Counted from the first letter of the stretch, positions 53,472 through 62,991 are shown. The stretch is 64,000 nt of DNA from Verrucomicrobiales bacterium (GCA_031256975.1 JAIRPN010000005.1:1-64000); one strand, 5' to 3'. The notes: generated by a model not told the origin, from the letters alone. A program made the numbers and translations.

Positions 53472-54151
53472 TGATGAAAGTCGCGGAAACCTTCGACCGC
53501 TTCGCTCAGTCTTATGATGAAGACCGTCGAAAATTGATTCCGCGGTTCGACGATTTCTACGGCACGCTAACGGCGCAGATTCCCTTTCCTGAATCTGCGC
53601 CCGTGCAAATCCTCGACATCGGTGCCGGTACCGGCCTGGTATCCGGCATGTTGTCGCAAAAATTCACCTGGGCGCATTTCACGCTGACGGATATTTTGGA
53701 AAAAATGCTGTCGCAGGCACGGGAACGTTTCGCTAACAGCGAACGGCACCAGTTCAAAATCCTGAACAGCCTCGATCTGGCTTTCGACAGCCAATTCGAC
53801 GCGGTGGTTTCCGCGTTATCCATTCACCACCTCGCTAATGACGAAAAGACCGCGTTGTATCAAAAGATTTATCGCGCCCTGAAACTCGACGGCATTTTTA
53901 TCAACGCCGATCAAGTGCTCGGTCCAACGCCGGAATTGGAACGGCAATACCACGAGCACTGGCTCACTCACATCTACAACTCCGGCAACACGGAAGAAAA
54001 AATCCAAGGAGCCTTGGAACGAGTCAAAATAGACCTCAACGCGCCGCTGGCGGACAATCTCAACTGGTTAAGCGCCGCGGGTTTCACAAACGTCGATTGC
54101 TGGTTCAAATACTACCGCTTCGCCGTGTTTGGCGGGGAAAAAGGCCGCTGA
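53471..54151 (+). CDS. SAM-dependent methyltransferase
   Basis: 226 aa, class I methyltransferase fold: ILDIGAGTGLVSGML is motif I, LTDILEKMLSQAR motif II, FDAVVSALSIHHL motif IV, then ALKLDGIFINADQVL. The substrate is not evident; it resembles small-molecule or tRNA carboxymethyl-type enzymes (CmoA-like core). The ATG shares its A with the leuD TAA stop (TAATG), so it is translationally coupled to leuD. Why leucine genes carry it is unclear. Confidence 0.88.
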   Translation: MMKVAETFDRFAQSYDEDRRKLIPRFDDFYGTLTAQIPFPESAPVQILDIGAGTGLVSGMLSQKFTWAHFTLTDILEKMLSQARERFANSERHQFKILNSLDLAFDSQFDAVVSALSIHHLANDEKTALYQKIYRALKLDGIFINADQVLGPTPELERQYHEHWLTHIYNSGNTEEKIQGALERVKIDLNAPLADNLNWLSAAGFTNVDCWFKYYRFAVFGGEKGR

Positions 54152-54182
54152 CAACGCCACGGCATTCCTGGCATTAAAGGCA

Positions 54183-54647
54183 TTACAGGCTTTTCAACTG
54201 GTCCCGCAATTGTGCGGCCTGCTCGTAGTTCTCGGAATGAATGGCCTCGGCCAACGCCTGCTCCAGATCCTGTCGCTGGGATTCGGTCTCGATCTGCTTT
54301 TGCAAATTGTGCGGAATTTTTCCGGTATGATGGCTCGCCCGCTGGGCGTCATGCAAGGCTTCCTTCACGATATCGGTAAACACCTCGTAACATTTCGGGC
54401 AACCCAGACGCCCGGTTTTGCGCAGTTCCTGCTCACTAAAACCGCAAACCGGGCAGGATTTGACCTTGGTCTTGGCCTGGAAAGTCGAGCCTTTCAGCAA
54501 CAGATCGGTCAGGCTGAATCCGGCGGATTGGTTCACCCCCATTTCGCGGGCGCACTTCTCACACAGGTCGACCTTGCGCATCTCGCCCTCGACAATCTGC
54601 GTTAAAAAAACCGTTGCCTCTGACGCGTGGCATTTTTCGCAAATCAT
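54183..54647 (-). CDS. McsA-like zinc/UVR-motif protein
   Basis: 154 aa. Four C-x2-C pairs (CEKCHA, CEKCAR, CPVCGF, CPKCYE) form two zinc sites, followed by a UVR motif (QDLEQALAEAIHSENYEQAAQLRDQL). In Firmicutes McsA activates the arginine kinase McsB; no kinase gene is next to it here, so partner and role are uncertain. Converges with the methyltransferase gene. Confidence 0.9.
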   Translation of the reverse strand: MICEKCHASEATVFLTQIVEGEMRKVDLCEKCAREMGVNQSAGFSLTDLLLKGSTFQAKTKVKSCPVCGFSEQELRKTGRLGCPKCYEVFTDIVKEALHDAQRASHHTGKIPHNLQKQIETESQRQDLEQALAEAIHSENYEQAAQLRDQLKSL

Positions 54648-54666
54648 GTTCTGCTCCTCAGCCTCA

Positions 54667-54692
54667 CGCTAACCGCAAGATCGCCATTAGCG
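54667..54692. repeat. Inverted pair of the RTTAGCG word
   Basis: CGCTAAC (54667-54673) and ATTAGCG (54686-54692) face each other in the gap between the McsA-like gene and ilvE. One of two such head-to-head pairs (the other at 63777-63811). Confidence 0.55.
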
Positions 54693-54697
54693 ATGGC

Positions 54698-55570
54698 CTA
54701 TTTGAATATAGGCGCGCCGGTGCTGCGGGTCAACTTGCGGTAGGCTTCGATGAATTTACGGGTCCACGGGCCCATCTTGCCAGAACCAATCACACGGCCG
54801 TCCAGCTCTCGCACGGGCACGACTTCCGCGGCGGTGCCGGTGAGGAAAATCTCATCGGCCACCCACAGGTCGTAACGGGTCAGGTTCGCCTCGCTGATGG
54901 TGATACCCACTTCGGGCGCCAAATCCATCACCGATTGGCGGGTAATGCCGCCGAGCGCACCCGCACTGATGGGCGGGGTGGTGATCTTGCCGTTCTTCAA
55001 CACGAAAATGTTGTCAGCCGAGCATTCGGCGACGTAGCCTTCGTGATTGATGACAATCAGTTCGTCCGCGCCGGCGAGGTTGCCTTCAAGACGCGCCAAA
55101 ATCTGGTTCAAATAATTGAGCGACTTGATCGCCGAACTGAGCGAGCTTTGCGGAATGCGCTGCGTCGCGGCGGTGATCAGCTTCAAACCCTTCTCGTAAA
55201 CCTCCTCGGGATAAATAGTGATACCGGTGGCGATACAGAAAATCGTCGCCTTCGGGCATTTGTTCGGGTTCAGGCCCAAATCGCCCACACCACGAGTCAC
55301 CACCAGACGGATATAAGCATCCTTCAGGTCGTTCTGGCGGCAGGTTTCCAGCACCACTTCCTCCACCTCGGCATGGGTCAGCGGAATATTGAGCATGATC
55401 GCCTTTGCCGAATCGAACAAGCGGTCGACATGCTCCTTCAGGCGATACACCCGTCCGCTGTAGGCGCGAATGCCTTCAAACACGCCATCGCCATAAAGCA
55501 ATCCATGATCGAAAACCGAGATCTTCGCGTCTTCCCTACTATAGAACTTCCCATCGAGATAAATTTTCAT
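54698..55570 (-). CDS. ilvE: Branched-chain amino acid aminotransferase
   Basis: 290 aa, fold-type IV PLP enzyme: GLLYGDGVFEGIRAY, the Lys in SLNYLNQILARLEG (AIKSLNYLN), EGYVAECSADNIF and FLTGTAAEVVPV. These are typical of IlvE, last step of Leu, Ile and Val synthesis, in line with leuCD nearby. Its ATG overlaps the lolD stop (TAATG). Confidence 0.95.
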   Translation of the reverse strand: MKIYLDGKFYSREDAKISVFDHGLLYGDGVFEGIRAYSGRVYRLKEHVDRLFDSAKAIMLNIPLTHAEVEEVVLETCRQNDLKDAYIRLVVTRGVGDLGLNPNKCPKATIFCIATGITIYPEEVYEKGLKLITAATQRIPQSSLSSAIKSLNYLNQILARLEGNLAGADELIVINHEGYVAECSADNIFVLKNGKITTPPISAGALGGITRQSVMDLAPEVGITISEANLTRYDLWVADEIFLTGTAAEVVPVRELDGRVIGSGKMGPWTRKFIEAYRKLTRSTGAPIFK

Positions 55571-56238
55571 TACTTGTCTTCCAGTCTGCCGCCAACCAGC
55601 CGATAACGCAAATCCATTCGTTGCGCAATCGCCTCGTCATGAGTTACCAATACCACCGATTTGTCCCGTTTCCGCGCCAAATCAAGCAATAAACCTAGCA
55701 CAACTTCGCTGTTAGCGGGATCCAAATTCCCGGTCGGTTCGTCGGCAAGGATGATCGCCGGGTCATTGACCAGCGCCCGGGCAATGGCGGCACGCTGCTG
55801 TTCACCGCCGGACAGCTCCGCCGGGCGATGATCCATTCGTTGTTGCAAACCGACTTGCTCGATCAATTCCAACGCCAACGACAAACGGTCCCGACGCTGG
55901 AAAGCCGCCGGCAACAGGATGTTTTCCAGCACACTGAGTTCCGGCATCAGATGATAGGATTGGAAAATGAAGCCAACCGAGTCCGCCCGCCAGCGGGACA
56001 GTCCATTCCGGCCATTGGCGTAAATCGACTCGCCACGCCAAAGCACTTCTCCTTGGCTCGGCTGCACCAAGCCTCCGATCACATTAAGCAAGGTCGTCTT
56101 CCCCGACCCCGAACTGCCGCTAATGGCGATCGTGCCCGACAACGGAATGGAAACCGACACGTCCTTGAGCACCTCGATCTGTTGGCCATGCCCAAAGGGA
56201 AATGCCTTGCTGATATTCTTAAGCTCCAGGAAATTCAT
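55570..56238 (-). CDS. lolD: LolD-type ABC transporter ATPase
   Basis: 222 aa. Walker A SGSSGSGKTT, Q-loop FIFQSYHLMPELSVLENILLP, signature LSGGEQQRAAIARAL, Walker B IILADEPTGNLDP and the His switch VTHD are all present. LolD powers release of outer-membrane lipoproteins with LolC/E. The ATG at 56238 follows the permease stop by 11 bp. An upstream in-frame start would run into the permease gene. Confidence 0.95.
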   Translation of the reverse strand: MNFLELKNISKAFPFGHGQQIEVLKDVSVSIPLSGTIAISGSSGSGKTTLLNVIGGLVQPSQGEVLWRGESIYANGRNGLSRWRADSVGFIFQSYHLMPELSVLENILLPAAFQRRDRLSLALELIEQVGLQQRMDHRPAELSGGEQQRAAIARALVNDPAIILADEPTGNLDPANSEVVLGLLLDLARKRDKSVVLVTHDEAIAQRMDLRYRLVGGRLEDK

Positions 56239-56249
56239 CGTCGTTAGCG

Positions 56250-57500
56250 TCACTCCGCATGCAAGGTTGTCGCCGGATCCACCCGTAGCGCCGCAAAAGC
56301 CGGGAACAATGCCGCCGCCGTACTCAGCACGATACCCGACATCGCGATCCAGAAAATCATCCAGCCGTCCGCCACGGCGGGAATCTGCGCAAAATGATAA
56401 ATTTCCGGAGGAAACACATCGACGTGGAAGGTATTGCTCAACCACAGGCTGAATTCATTGCGGTACGACAATACCAAATAACCCACCGCCACCCCAAGGC
56501 CGGAACCAACCACGCCAATCACAAAACCATACAGGGTAAAAATACTGACGATCTGCCGGTCACTGGCACCCAGTGCCTTCATCAAGCCAATCTCCCGCGC
56601 CTTTTGCACCGTTACCGTGATTAGCGTGCTGCTCAAGCCAAGGGCGGCGACAATAATGATAAAAAACAAAATGAACGCCATCACCCGCCGCTCAACGGCA
56701 ACCGCGCCGAACAAGGATTTGTTCTGGTCCATCCATGTCAGCGCCTGGTAAGGCGGTGGCAATTTGGCATTCAACTCATCTTTCAACTGAAAGGCCTTCA
56801 TCGGATCATCCGTGCAGACAAAGAGGCCATGTACTCCCATGCCCAAATCGTATAAACGTTGCGCTTCGCTCAGGTTAAGCAGGATAAAATTACCGTCATA
56901 TTCGTAGAATCCGGTCGAAAAAACCGCGGCAATGGTATATTCGCTCGGCAGGTAATATTCCTGCTCCTTGGCATCTTTCGACTGGGTCATGCGACTGATA
57001 TTGCGCGGCGAATAGACCACGATCTTGTCACCAATCCGCGCATGGTTGCGCATCGCCCAGTCGGCGCCAACCCATACCGAGTCCGGCGTCAGCGTTGCGC
57101 TGCCGCCCATCACCGCGTTCTTCATGGGAATGACCTTTTCGCTGCTTTCCTGGTCGATACCGCGGATATACGGCGTGGAGATGCGGTTGTTGGCTTCCAC
57201 CAAAACAGGTCCGAGCACGAACGGCGTGGTCGCCACCACTCCGGATTGTTTTTTGACCAGTTCGTCAATCTCCTGCCAATTGCGCATGATGCCGAAATTG
57301 GTGACCGTGACATGAGCGTTAAACCCGACAACCTTGTCGCGCAGTTCCTTCTCGAAACCCTCCATCACCGACAACACCAGAATCAGCACGCCGACTCCCA
57401 GCAACACGCCTAACAGTGATAGCACCGTGATCACGGAAACAAAGTTCCGCTTGGGCCGCAGGTATCGCAACGCGATGAACAATTCGACAAAACGATGCAC
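56250..57500 (-). CDS. LolC/LolE-family permease
   Basis: 416 aa. One membrane segment near the N-terminus (FVSVITVLSLLGVLLGVGVLILV), a large periplasmic domain, then three more segments, the FtsX/MacB layout of LolC/E. Only one permease gene is present, so it may work as a homodimer (LolF-like). The GTG at 57500 is chosen by comparison with family starts (VELFIALRYLRPKR); TTG at 57518 is possible. Confidence 0.92.
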   Translation of the reverse strand: MHRFVELFIALRYLRPKRNFVSVITVLSLLGVLLGVGVLILVLSVMEGFEKELRDKVVGFNAHVTVTNFGIMRNWQEIDELVKKQSGVVATTPFVLGPVLVEANNRISTPYIRGIDQESSEKVIPMKNAVMGGSATLTPDSVWVGADWAMRNHARIGDKIVVYSPRNISRMTQSKDAKEQEYYLPSEYTIAAVFSTGFYEYDGNFILLNLSEAQRLYDLGMGVHGLFVCTDDPMKAFQLKDELNAKLPPPYQALTWMDQNKSLFGAVAVERRVMAFILFFIIIVAALGLSSTLITVTVQKAREIGLMKALGASDRQIVSIFTLYGFVIGVVGSGLGVAVGYLVLSYRNEFSLWLSNTFHVDVFPPEIYHFAQIPAVADGWMIFWIAMSGIVLSTAAALFPAFAALRVDPATTLHAE

Positions 57501-57554
57501 GGCTCCAAACTGCCGCAATCCGTTACAGCGTCAAACTTGAAATAAATACATTGC

Positions 57555-57583
57555 TTGCGATTGGTGTCGGAAACGGGCATTAT
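57555..57583 (+). promoter_or_regulatory. Promoter of tRNA-Arg
   Basis: TTGCGA (57555-57560), 17 bp, CATTAT (57578-57583), ending 15 bp before the tRNA 5' end. Confidence 0.45.
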
Positions 57584-57598
57584 CGCAGCCATCTGCAG

Positions 57599-57671
57599 GC
57601 TCCCGTAGCTCAGTGGATAGAGCAGCGGATTTCTAATCCGTTGGTCGCAGGTTCGAACCCTGCCGGGAGCG
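57599..57671 (+). tRNA. tRNA-Arg (anticodon TCT)
   Basis: 73 nt with a full cloverleaf: acceptor GCTCCCG/CGGGAGC, D-arm TAGCTCAGTGGATAGAGC, anticodon loop TTTCTAA (anticodon 57632-57634), T-arm GCAGGTTCGAACCCTGC. CCA is not encoded. It reads AGA codons. Confidence 0.97.
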
Positions 57672-57679
57672 CTTTCACG

Positions 57680-58147
57680 CTATTTTGCCTCGACGCTAAT
57701 GGTGAAAATCTTGGTCGGTTCCTTGTCGTCCTCAAACGAGCGTTTGTAATCGATGTTGACGGCACCATTGCCGGCACCCATGGATTTGACTTTCAAGATC
57801 CACAATCCGCCACCGCCAATCCTGTCGCTTTCAGGATGATATTCCGGATTGCGCTCGCTCAACAAAAACTCCGGCAAGGGACGCAAGTACCAATTAAAAC
57901 CGGTGGTGGGATTTGACGGCAGGCTGATGACCACTGTTTGTCCCCGCTTGACCGCAACGCGGGTGCCATTGTCTTTCTCGGTCAACAGCAACGCGTCGGT
58001 AGTCATGGCACCGAGCATACTGCAACAGGCAGGTGAATCAGCTTGCTTGGCGGATGACTCCACAGACCCGCTCTTTTTGCAGGATAACAGGGTAAAAATC
58101 GCCGCGAGGGACGCTAACAACAAAAGCGTAAAACCTTGATTGCGCAT
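57680..58147 (-). CDS. Chagasin-type (I42) protease inhibitor lipoprotein
   Basis: 155 aa. A lipoprotein signal (LASLAAIFTLLSC, lipobox LLSC) is followed by the inhibitor domain with NPTTGFNWYL (the NPTTG loop), GGGGLWILKVKSMGAG and the final beta strand, the three loops by which chagasin blocks papain-like cysteine proteases. Likely anchored in a membrane facing the periplasm. The target protease is unknown. Confidence 0.85.
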   Translation of the reverse strand: MRNQGFTLLLLASLAAIFTLLSCKKSGSVESSAKQADSPACCSMLGAMTTDALLLTEKDNGTRVAVKRGQTVVISLPSNPTTGFNWYLRPLPEFLLSERNPEYHPESDRIGGGGLWILKVKSMGAGNGAVNIDYKRSFEDDKEPTKIFTISVEAK

Positions 58148-58183
58148 GGCTTCATGTTACCCAACCGGAGGCTAATGACAAAG

Positions 58184-58846
58184 CTATTCGGCAAATTTCA
58201 ACCTGCGCCAGGAACTGTTGTCGTGAAAATCGGGGCGCGGCGGCGTTGATGTGGTCGAGACCACCGGTTTGTCCTCGCCGCGGGTGTAATCATACCGGCA
58301 AAAACTCGCCAGCCATTCGTCTCCGATCCTCAGTGACCGAGGCAAACAAAACATGGACTGTGGAATCAACGCCAGCACCCGCCAGAGATTTTTTTCTCTC
58401 GTGATTAGCGTCTCCGACTTGAATGAGTGCGGCGGCAAGCCGATGCCGTCCAGCCAGTTTCCTGCCTGTTGTTTACCCAGCTCCCGGAAAAACTTCTCGC
58501 TCGGGTACAACAATTGCAAATGATGATTCTCCGGCGTGACATGGAATTCCCAATAGGCTTCACCGGGCAGCGGACGGTAAAACAATTCCAGCACATCGCC
58601 GGTTTTCCACGATTTTTGATTTTCGCCGTCAGCGGAGTTGGCAATGTCGCGGTCTTGTAATTCAGCGTAAACACCGATCGAATCGTCAGTCCAAAACGGC
58701 CAGACCGACGCCGGCATAAATCGTTTATCCGGCTCCGGCAACCAACTCTGCGCCATATGCACGGGTTGCTGAACAGTCAATAATTCCGCGGCAATCAGCA
58801 AATCATACGGATTCTGTTTGAGGTATCGGCAATGAAGATCGGACAT
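58184..58846 (-). CDS. CBM9-like (DOMON-type) protein
   Basis: 220 aa, no signal peptide. FWTDDSIGVYAELQDRDIAN, WKTGDVLELFYRP and YWEFHVTPENHHLQLLYPS match the carbohydrate-binding family 9-like fold found in many Verrucomicrobiota proteins. No catalytic domain is present. ATGs at 58846 and 58859 are both possible, without a clear ribosome binding site. Divergent from the AsmA-like gene. Confidence 0.75.
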   Translation of the reverse strand: MSDLHCRYLKQNPYDLLIAAELLTVQQPVHMAQSWLPEPDKRFMPASVWPFWTDDSIGVYAELQDRDIANSADGENQKSWKTGDVLELFYRPLPGEAYWEFHVTPENHHLQLLYPSEKFFRELGKQQAGNWLDGIGLPPHSFKSETLITREKNLWRVLALIPQSMFCLPRSLRIGDEWLASFCRYDYTRGEDKPVVSTTSTPPRPDFHDNSSWRRLKFAE

Positions 58847-58908
58847 AAAACGCACCATGCATTGATTTTTGCGTGGCACAGATTGTTAGCTTCGCTTATA
58901 TTACAAGC

Positions 58909-60432
58909 ATGCTCAAGAAGATTATCATTATCGTCGGCATCATCGTTCTGTTAATCCTGATAGTAATTGGCGCCGGAGCCTACTGGGGCTTGAGCAAAGT
59001 CAACAGTCCGGAAGGCAAACAACTCATTATCGCCAAAATCAGCGAAAGCACCGGCATTGACCTTGAGATTGAAAAATTGCACATCGGCCTGTTTTCCACA
59101 CGGATCGACAACATCAGCATCCCGGCGGCCAAGGGCAACGCCAATGGCGAAAAATTCCTGCAGGTGAAGGATGTCATTGTTAATTACAGCATCCTGCAAT
59201 TGTTGCGCTCTCCCATCACCGTCGCTAAAATCGAAATCGACAACCCGGCCGTGATCGTGAGGCAGGACAGCAGCGGCGCTTTGCAATTGCCGATTGAAAA
59301 GGCTCCCGGCACCGCCGCACAACCGGAGCAACCCTCTGGCAAACCGCTCACGCTTTCCCTGCCCGAGATTTATGTACGCAACGCCAGCGCCACGATCTTC
59401 GCTTCCGACAACTCGGTCTTGTTCGCCGTGAAGGACGCCAATCTGCAGGCGTCCTACGACAAGCTGGGCAATTCACAACAGGCCAAGGGCAATTTGAAAA
59501 TCGGCAAAGCCACCGTCACGCCGGGGCTTAGCGTGACCGATCTCAATCTGCCGCTGGAATTCACTAACAATAAGCTGACTGTCAGCAAATTTCAGGGGTC
59601 GGTTTACAACGGTGCCCTGACCGGCAACGCCAATGTGAATCTCGGCGCTACTCCCGCCACCTTCGGTACGGACGTCGCCATCAGCAAGGCCGACCTTAGC
59701 GCCATGTTGGCCGATCTCGGCAGCGACCCGAACACCATCATTGGCAAACTTGACTTGAATTTCGAAGGCAACGGCAACCTGGATGCGCCCAAGAATCTGA
59801 CGGGTAAAGGCAACCTATTGATCCCCTCACCGGTTATCGGCAAACTGAAAAGTTACCAGAACTTGACCGGCATCATCGGTACCATTGGCGGAGTTTCCGC
59901 CCTGAAGGAAGGCAAATTCGACAACATCAAAACTTCCTTCACCATGGCCGAACAGAAAATCCAGTTAACTCCCCTGGAAGTCAATTCCCAGAATATTTCC
60001 ATCAGCCTGAGCGGCCCCCTGGGTTTTGACAAAAGTCTCGACCTGAAGGGAGAGGTCGATCTGGCTCCCGGCCTCCTGCAAGTTGCGCAAACTGTGGAAA
60101 ACATCATCGGCGCCGTCAATGCGATCAAGAATCCCGATGCGCAACAACCCGTCAACAACGAAACCAAGACTCCCAGCAAGATCAAGTTTCCACTTGCTGT
60201 CGACGGGACCACCGACGATCCCAAAATCAGCCTGGACACCGGCAACCAAAATAATAATGCTCCGCAAACCCAGCAGGAAAAAAATCAAAACCTGATCAAC
60301 GGACTTAGCGACATGTTCAACAAAAAGAAAAACAACGAACCAGCCCCTGCTCCGGCAACCCAGCCCTCCACACCGGCAACACCCTCAACCCCGACGGACA
60401 ACCAGCCGGCGGAACAGCAACAAATGCAGTAA
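58909..60432 (+). CDS. AsmA-like protein
   Basis: 507 aa. One N-terminal membrane anchor (IIIIVGIIVLLILIVIGAGAYW) and a long beta-rich periplasmic part like AsmA/TamB bridge proteins (ISESTGIDLEIEKLHIGLFSTRIDNISIPA; later FEGNGNLDAPKNLTGKGNL). These proteins carry lipids toward the outer membrane. The C-terminal 60 residues are low-complexity Pro/Gln/Asn. The start at 58909 sits directly before the anchor. Confidence 0.88.
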   Translation: MLKKIIIIVGIIVLLILIVIGAGAYWGLSKVNSPEGKQLIIAKISESTGIDLEIEKLHIGLFSTRIDNISIPAAKGNANGEKFLQVKDVIVNYSILQLLRSPITVAKIEIDNPAVIVRQDSSGALQLPIEKAPGTAAQPEQPSGKPLTLSLPEIYVRNASATIFASDNSVLFAVKDANLQASYDKLGNSQQAKGNLKIGKATVTPGLSVTDLNLPLEFTNNKLTVSKFQGSVYNGALTGNANVNLGATPATFGTDVAISKADLSAMLADLGSDPNTIIGKLDLNFEGNGNLDAPKNLTGKGNLLIPSPVIGKLKSYQNLTGIIGTIGGVSALKEGKFDNIKTSFTMAEQKIQLTPLEVNSQNISISLSGPLGFDKSLDLKGEVDLAPGLLQVAQTVENIIGAVNAIKNPDAQQPVNNETKTPSKIKFPLAVDGTTDDPKISLDTGNQNNNAPQTQQEKNQNLINGLSDMFNKKKNNEPAPAPATQPSTPATPSTPTDNQPAEQQQMQ

Positions 60433-60729
60433 AGCAAACGCTAACGGCGAAATGCCGCTAGCGAACAAAACAAGGCTGGGGTTATTGACCGTTAGCCTGC
60501 GTGTTACCGGGACCGTCATAACACAATAGTCGCGATGGGTTTTTGTATACGCGATGCACGAAATTGACGAACTGTTGTTGCAGCCCTGATGTCAGGGATC
60601 CCCGCTGCATTTGCCAATACCCAAGCCCGCCTTCTCGCTTAATTCACCGGACAGGAGTCAGTTAAAATAAAATATGATTGAATCTAATCATATTGATTGG
60701 TTTAATGTCAGTTGAACTTACGCATACTT
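60433..60729. other. Intergenic with hairpin and operator-like repeat
   Basis: No gene. A 10-bp hairpin made from a CGCTAACGGC copy (60439-60448 with 60454-60463, one mismatch, loop GAAAT) follows the AsmA-like gene, without a T-run. AATATGATT (60671-60679) and AATCATATT (60686-60694) are perfect arms 36 bp before the aldolase/dehydrogenase start and could be its operator. Confidence 0.5.
60671..60694 (+). promoter_or_regulatory. Operator-like palindrome before the aldolase/dehydrogenase gene
   Basis: AATATGATT-N6-AATCATATT, 9-bp perfect arms. The size and place fit a sugar-responsive repressor or activator site, but no regulator gene is nearby. Confidence 0.45.
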
Positions 60730-62934
60730 ATGACAAACAAACAATCCGCCTATCAATACGTCAACTATTCATGGGATGATGCCTCGGCATCCAAGCTTTC
60801 ACCGGCCGAACGGCTGGTTTACCGTTCCAACCTGCTCGGTTCTGACCAGCGCATCACCAACACCGGAGGCGGAAACACATCCTCCAAACTGATGGAACAA
60901 GATCCGCTCAGCGGTGAACAGGTCGAGGTCTTGTGGGTCAAGGGTTCCGGCGGCGATTTGCGCACCGCCAAAAAGGACAATTTTTCCTCGCTCTACCAGC
61001 AAAAACTCATCGATTTGCAAAAGAACTATGCCAAACGCGCTGACAAAGGGCTGAAGTCGCAGGCAGAGGACGACATGGTCGGCATGTACCCCCATACCAC
61101 CTTCAACCTGAATCCCCGCGCCTCGTCGATTGACACGCCGCTGCACAGCTTCCTCAGCGGCAAGCATGTCGACCACATGCACCCCAACGCGATCATTTCC
61201 ATCGCCGCCAGCCGCCGTTGCGAGGAATTGACCAAGGAAATCTTCGGCGGTGAAATGGCCTACGTTCCCTGGATGCGTCCCGGCTTCGAACTCGGCCTTG
61301 CCATGCAGGAAATCGAACGGAAGAACCCCAAGATCCAGGCCATCATGATGGGCCAGCACGGTTTCATTTCCTGGGACAATGACGACAAGGCATGCTACGA
61401 AAAAACCCTGGCTTTCATTGAAAAGGCCGCGACTTACATCGAGTCCAAATACGCTGCCAAGGGCGGTGATACCAAGGCCTTCGGCGGTGCCAAATGCCAG
61501 TCCCTGGACCAAGCCAAGCGCCAGGAAGTTTTCGCCAAGATTCTGCCCTGGCTGCGCGGCAAGGTCAGCCAGCACAAACGCTTCATCGGCACTGTGCAGG
61601 ACGACGTAAAAATCCTGCGTTTCGTCAACTCCAAGGAGGTTCCGCGCTTGTCAGCACTCGGCACCAGTTGCCCCGACCATTTTCTGCGCACCAAGATCAA
61701 GCCGCTGTATGTCGACTGGAACCCGCAGGCCGAGGATGTCGCTTCGTTAAAACAGAAACTTGAAACCGGATTGGTAAAATATCGCGAGGATTACGCCGCT
61801 TATTACAACAAGTGCAAACACTCAAATTCCCCAGCCATGCGTGACGCCAATCCCACAGTCATCCTGATTCCCGGATTGGGCATGATCGCCTGGGGCAAGG
61901 ACAAGAGCGAATCGCGCGTCACCGCTGAGTTCTACAATTGCGCCGTAGAAGTCATGCGTGGCGCCGAAGCGATCGATGAATACATCGCCCTGCCGCAACA
62001 GGAAGCTTTTGATATCGAATACTGGTTGCTGGAAGAAGCCAAATTGCAGCGAATGCCCGCTGAAAAAGAACTCGCCCGCCAAATCATCATCGTGGTTGGC
62101 GCGGGCAGCGGCATCGGCAAGGAAACCGCGCACCGCTTGGTTAAGGACGGCGCGCATATTGTTTGTGTCGACCTGAATGCAGACGCTGCCAATGCCACCG
62201 CCAAGGAAATCACCGACAAATACGGACTCGGTATCGGAGTCGCCGGCAGCGGCATTTCCGGTTGCGGCCCGGCCATTGGCCTGTCCTGTGACATTACCAA
62301 GCGTGACAGCATCCGCCACATGCTCGATCAAGTCGCGCTGGCCTACGGCGGCTTTGATTCCATCGCCGTGACCGCCGGTATTTTTGTACCGAGCGACACC
62401 ACCGGCCACATTCCCGACGACAAATGGGCGCTCACCTTCAACATCAACGTGACCGGCAGTTACTTGGTCGCCGATGAAGCCTTCAAGACCTGGAAGGAAC
62501 AAGGCTTGCGCGGCAATCTGGTGCTAACCACCAGCGCCAATGCCGCCGTCGCCAAGAAGGGCAGCCTCGCCTACGACACCAGCAAGGCCGCTGCCAATCA
62601 TCTGATCCGTGAACTGGCCATCGAGCTTTCCCCGCTGGTCCGCGTCAACGGCGTCGCTCCCGCCACCGTGGTCAAGGGCAGCGCCATGTTCCCGCGCGAC
62701 CGTGTCATCGGTTCGCTGGCGAAATACAACATTCCTTACACCGAGGACGAGGCCACCGATTCCCTGGTCAACAAGCTGGCGCAGTTCTATGCCGACCGCA
62801 CCCTGACCAAGTCGCCGATTGTCCCCGCCGACCAGGCAGAAGCCTACTTCATTCTGCTGACCCAACGCCTGAGCAAGACCACCGGTCAGGTCATCACCGT
62901 GGACGGCGGGCTGCACGAAGCTTTTCTGCGTTAA
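60730..62934 (+). CDS. Fused class II aldolase/short-chain dehydrogenase (RhaD-type)
   Basis: 734 aa. Residues 1-430 are a class II aldolase domain (TNTGGGNTSSKL, zinc His residues in HVDHMHPNAIISIAAS and GQHGFISW). Residues about 450-734 are a short-chain dehydrogenase: IIIVVGAGSGIGKETA (NAD-binding), LTTSANAAV, and the catalytic AYDTSKAAANHL. The same fusion is known as rhamnulose-1-phosphate aldolase/lactaldehyde dehydrogenase in rhamnose breakdown. Here no other sugar genes are linked, so the substrate (rhamnose or a related deoxysugar) is inferred. The ATG at 60730 begins MTNKQSAYQYV. Confidence 0.93.
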   Translation: MTNKQSAYQYVNYSWDDASASKLSPAERLVYRSNLLGSDQRITNTGGGNTSSKLMEQDPLSGEQVEVLWVKGSGGDLRTAKKDNFSSLYQQKLIDLQKNYAKRADKGLKSQAEDDMVGMYPHTTFNLNPRASSIDTPLHSFLSGKHVDHMHPNAIISIAASRRCEELTKEIFGGEMAYVPWMRPGFELGLAMQEIERKNPKIQAIMMGQHGFISWDNDDKACYEKTLAFIEKAATYIESKYAAKGGDTKAFGGAKCQSLDQAKRQEVFAKILPWLRGKVSQHKRFIGTVQDDVKILRFVNSKEVPRLSALGTSCPDHFLRTKIKPLYVDWNPQAEDVASLKQKLETGLVKYREDYAAYYNKCKHSNSPAMRDANPTVILIPGLGMIAWGKDKSESRVTAEFYNCAVEVMRGAEAIDEYIALPQQEAFDIEYWLLEEAKLQRMPAEKELARQIIIVVGAGSGIGKETAHRLVKDGAHIVCVDLNADAANATAKEITDKYGLGIGVAGSGISGCGPAIGLSCDITKRDSIRHMLDQVALAYGGFDSIAVTAGIFVPSDTTGHIPDDKWALTFNINVTGSYLVADEAFKTWKEQGLRGNLVLTTSANAAVAKKGSLAYDTSKAAANHLIRELAIELSPLVRVNGVAPATVVKGSAMFPRDRVIGSLAKYNIPYTEDEATDSLVNKLAQFYADRTLTKSPIVPADQAEAYFILLTQRLSKTTGQVITVDGGLHEAFLR

Positions 62935-62962
62935 GAAAAACATCATGGGAAACACCACGAGG

Positions 62963-62991
62963 TCACAGGTTCGAATCCTGTGATCTTTTTT
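62963..62991 (+). terminator. Terminator built from a tRNA T-arm-like sequence
   Basis: TCACAGG-TTCGAAT-CCTGTGA (62963-62983) forms a 7-bp stem with a 7-nt loop and is followed by TCTTTTTT, a good intrinsic terminator 28 bp after the dehydrogenase stop. Stem and loop equal a tRNA T-arm, with GAGG before it like a variable loop, so it may derive from a tRNA 3' half. Confidence 0.75.
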
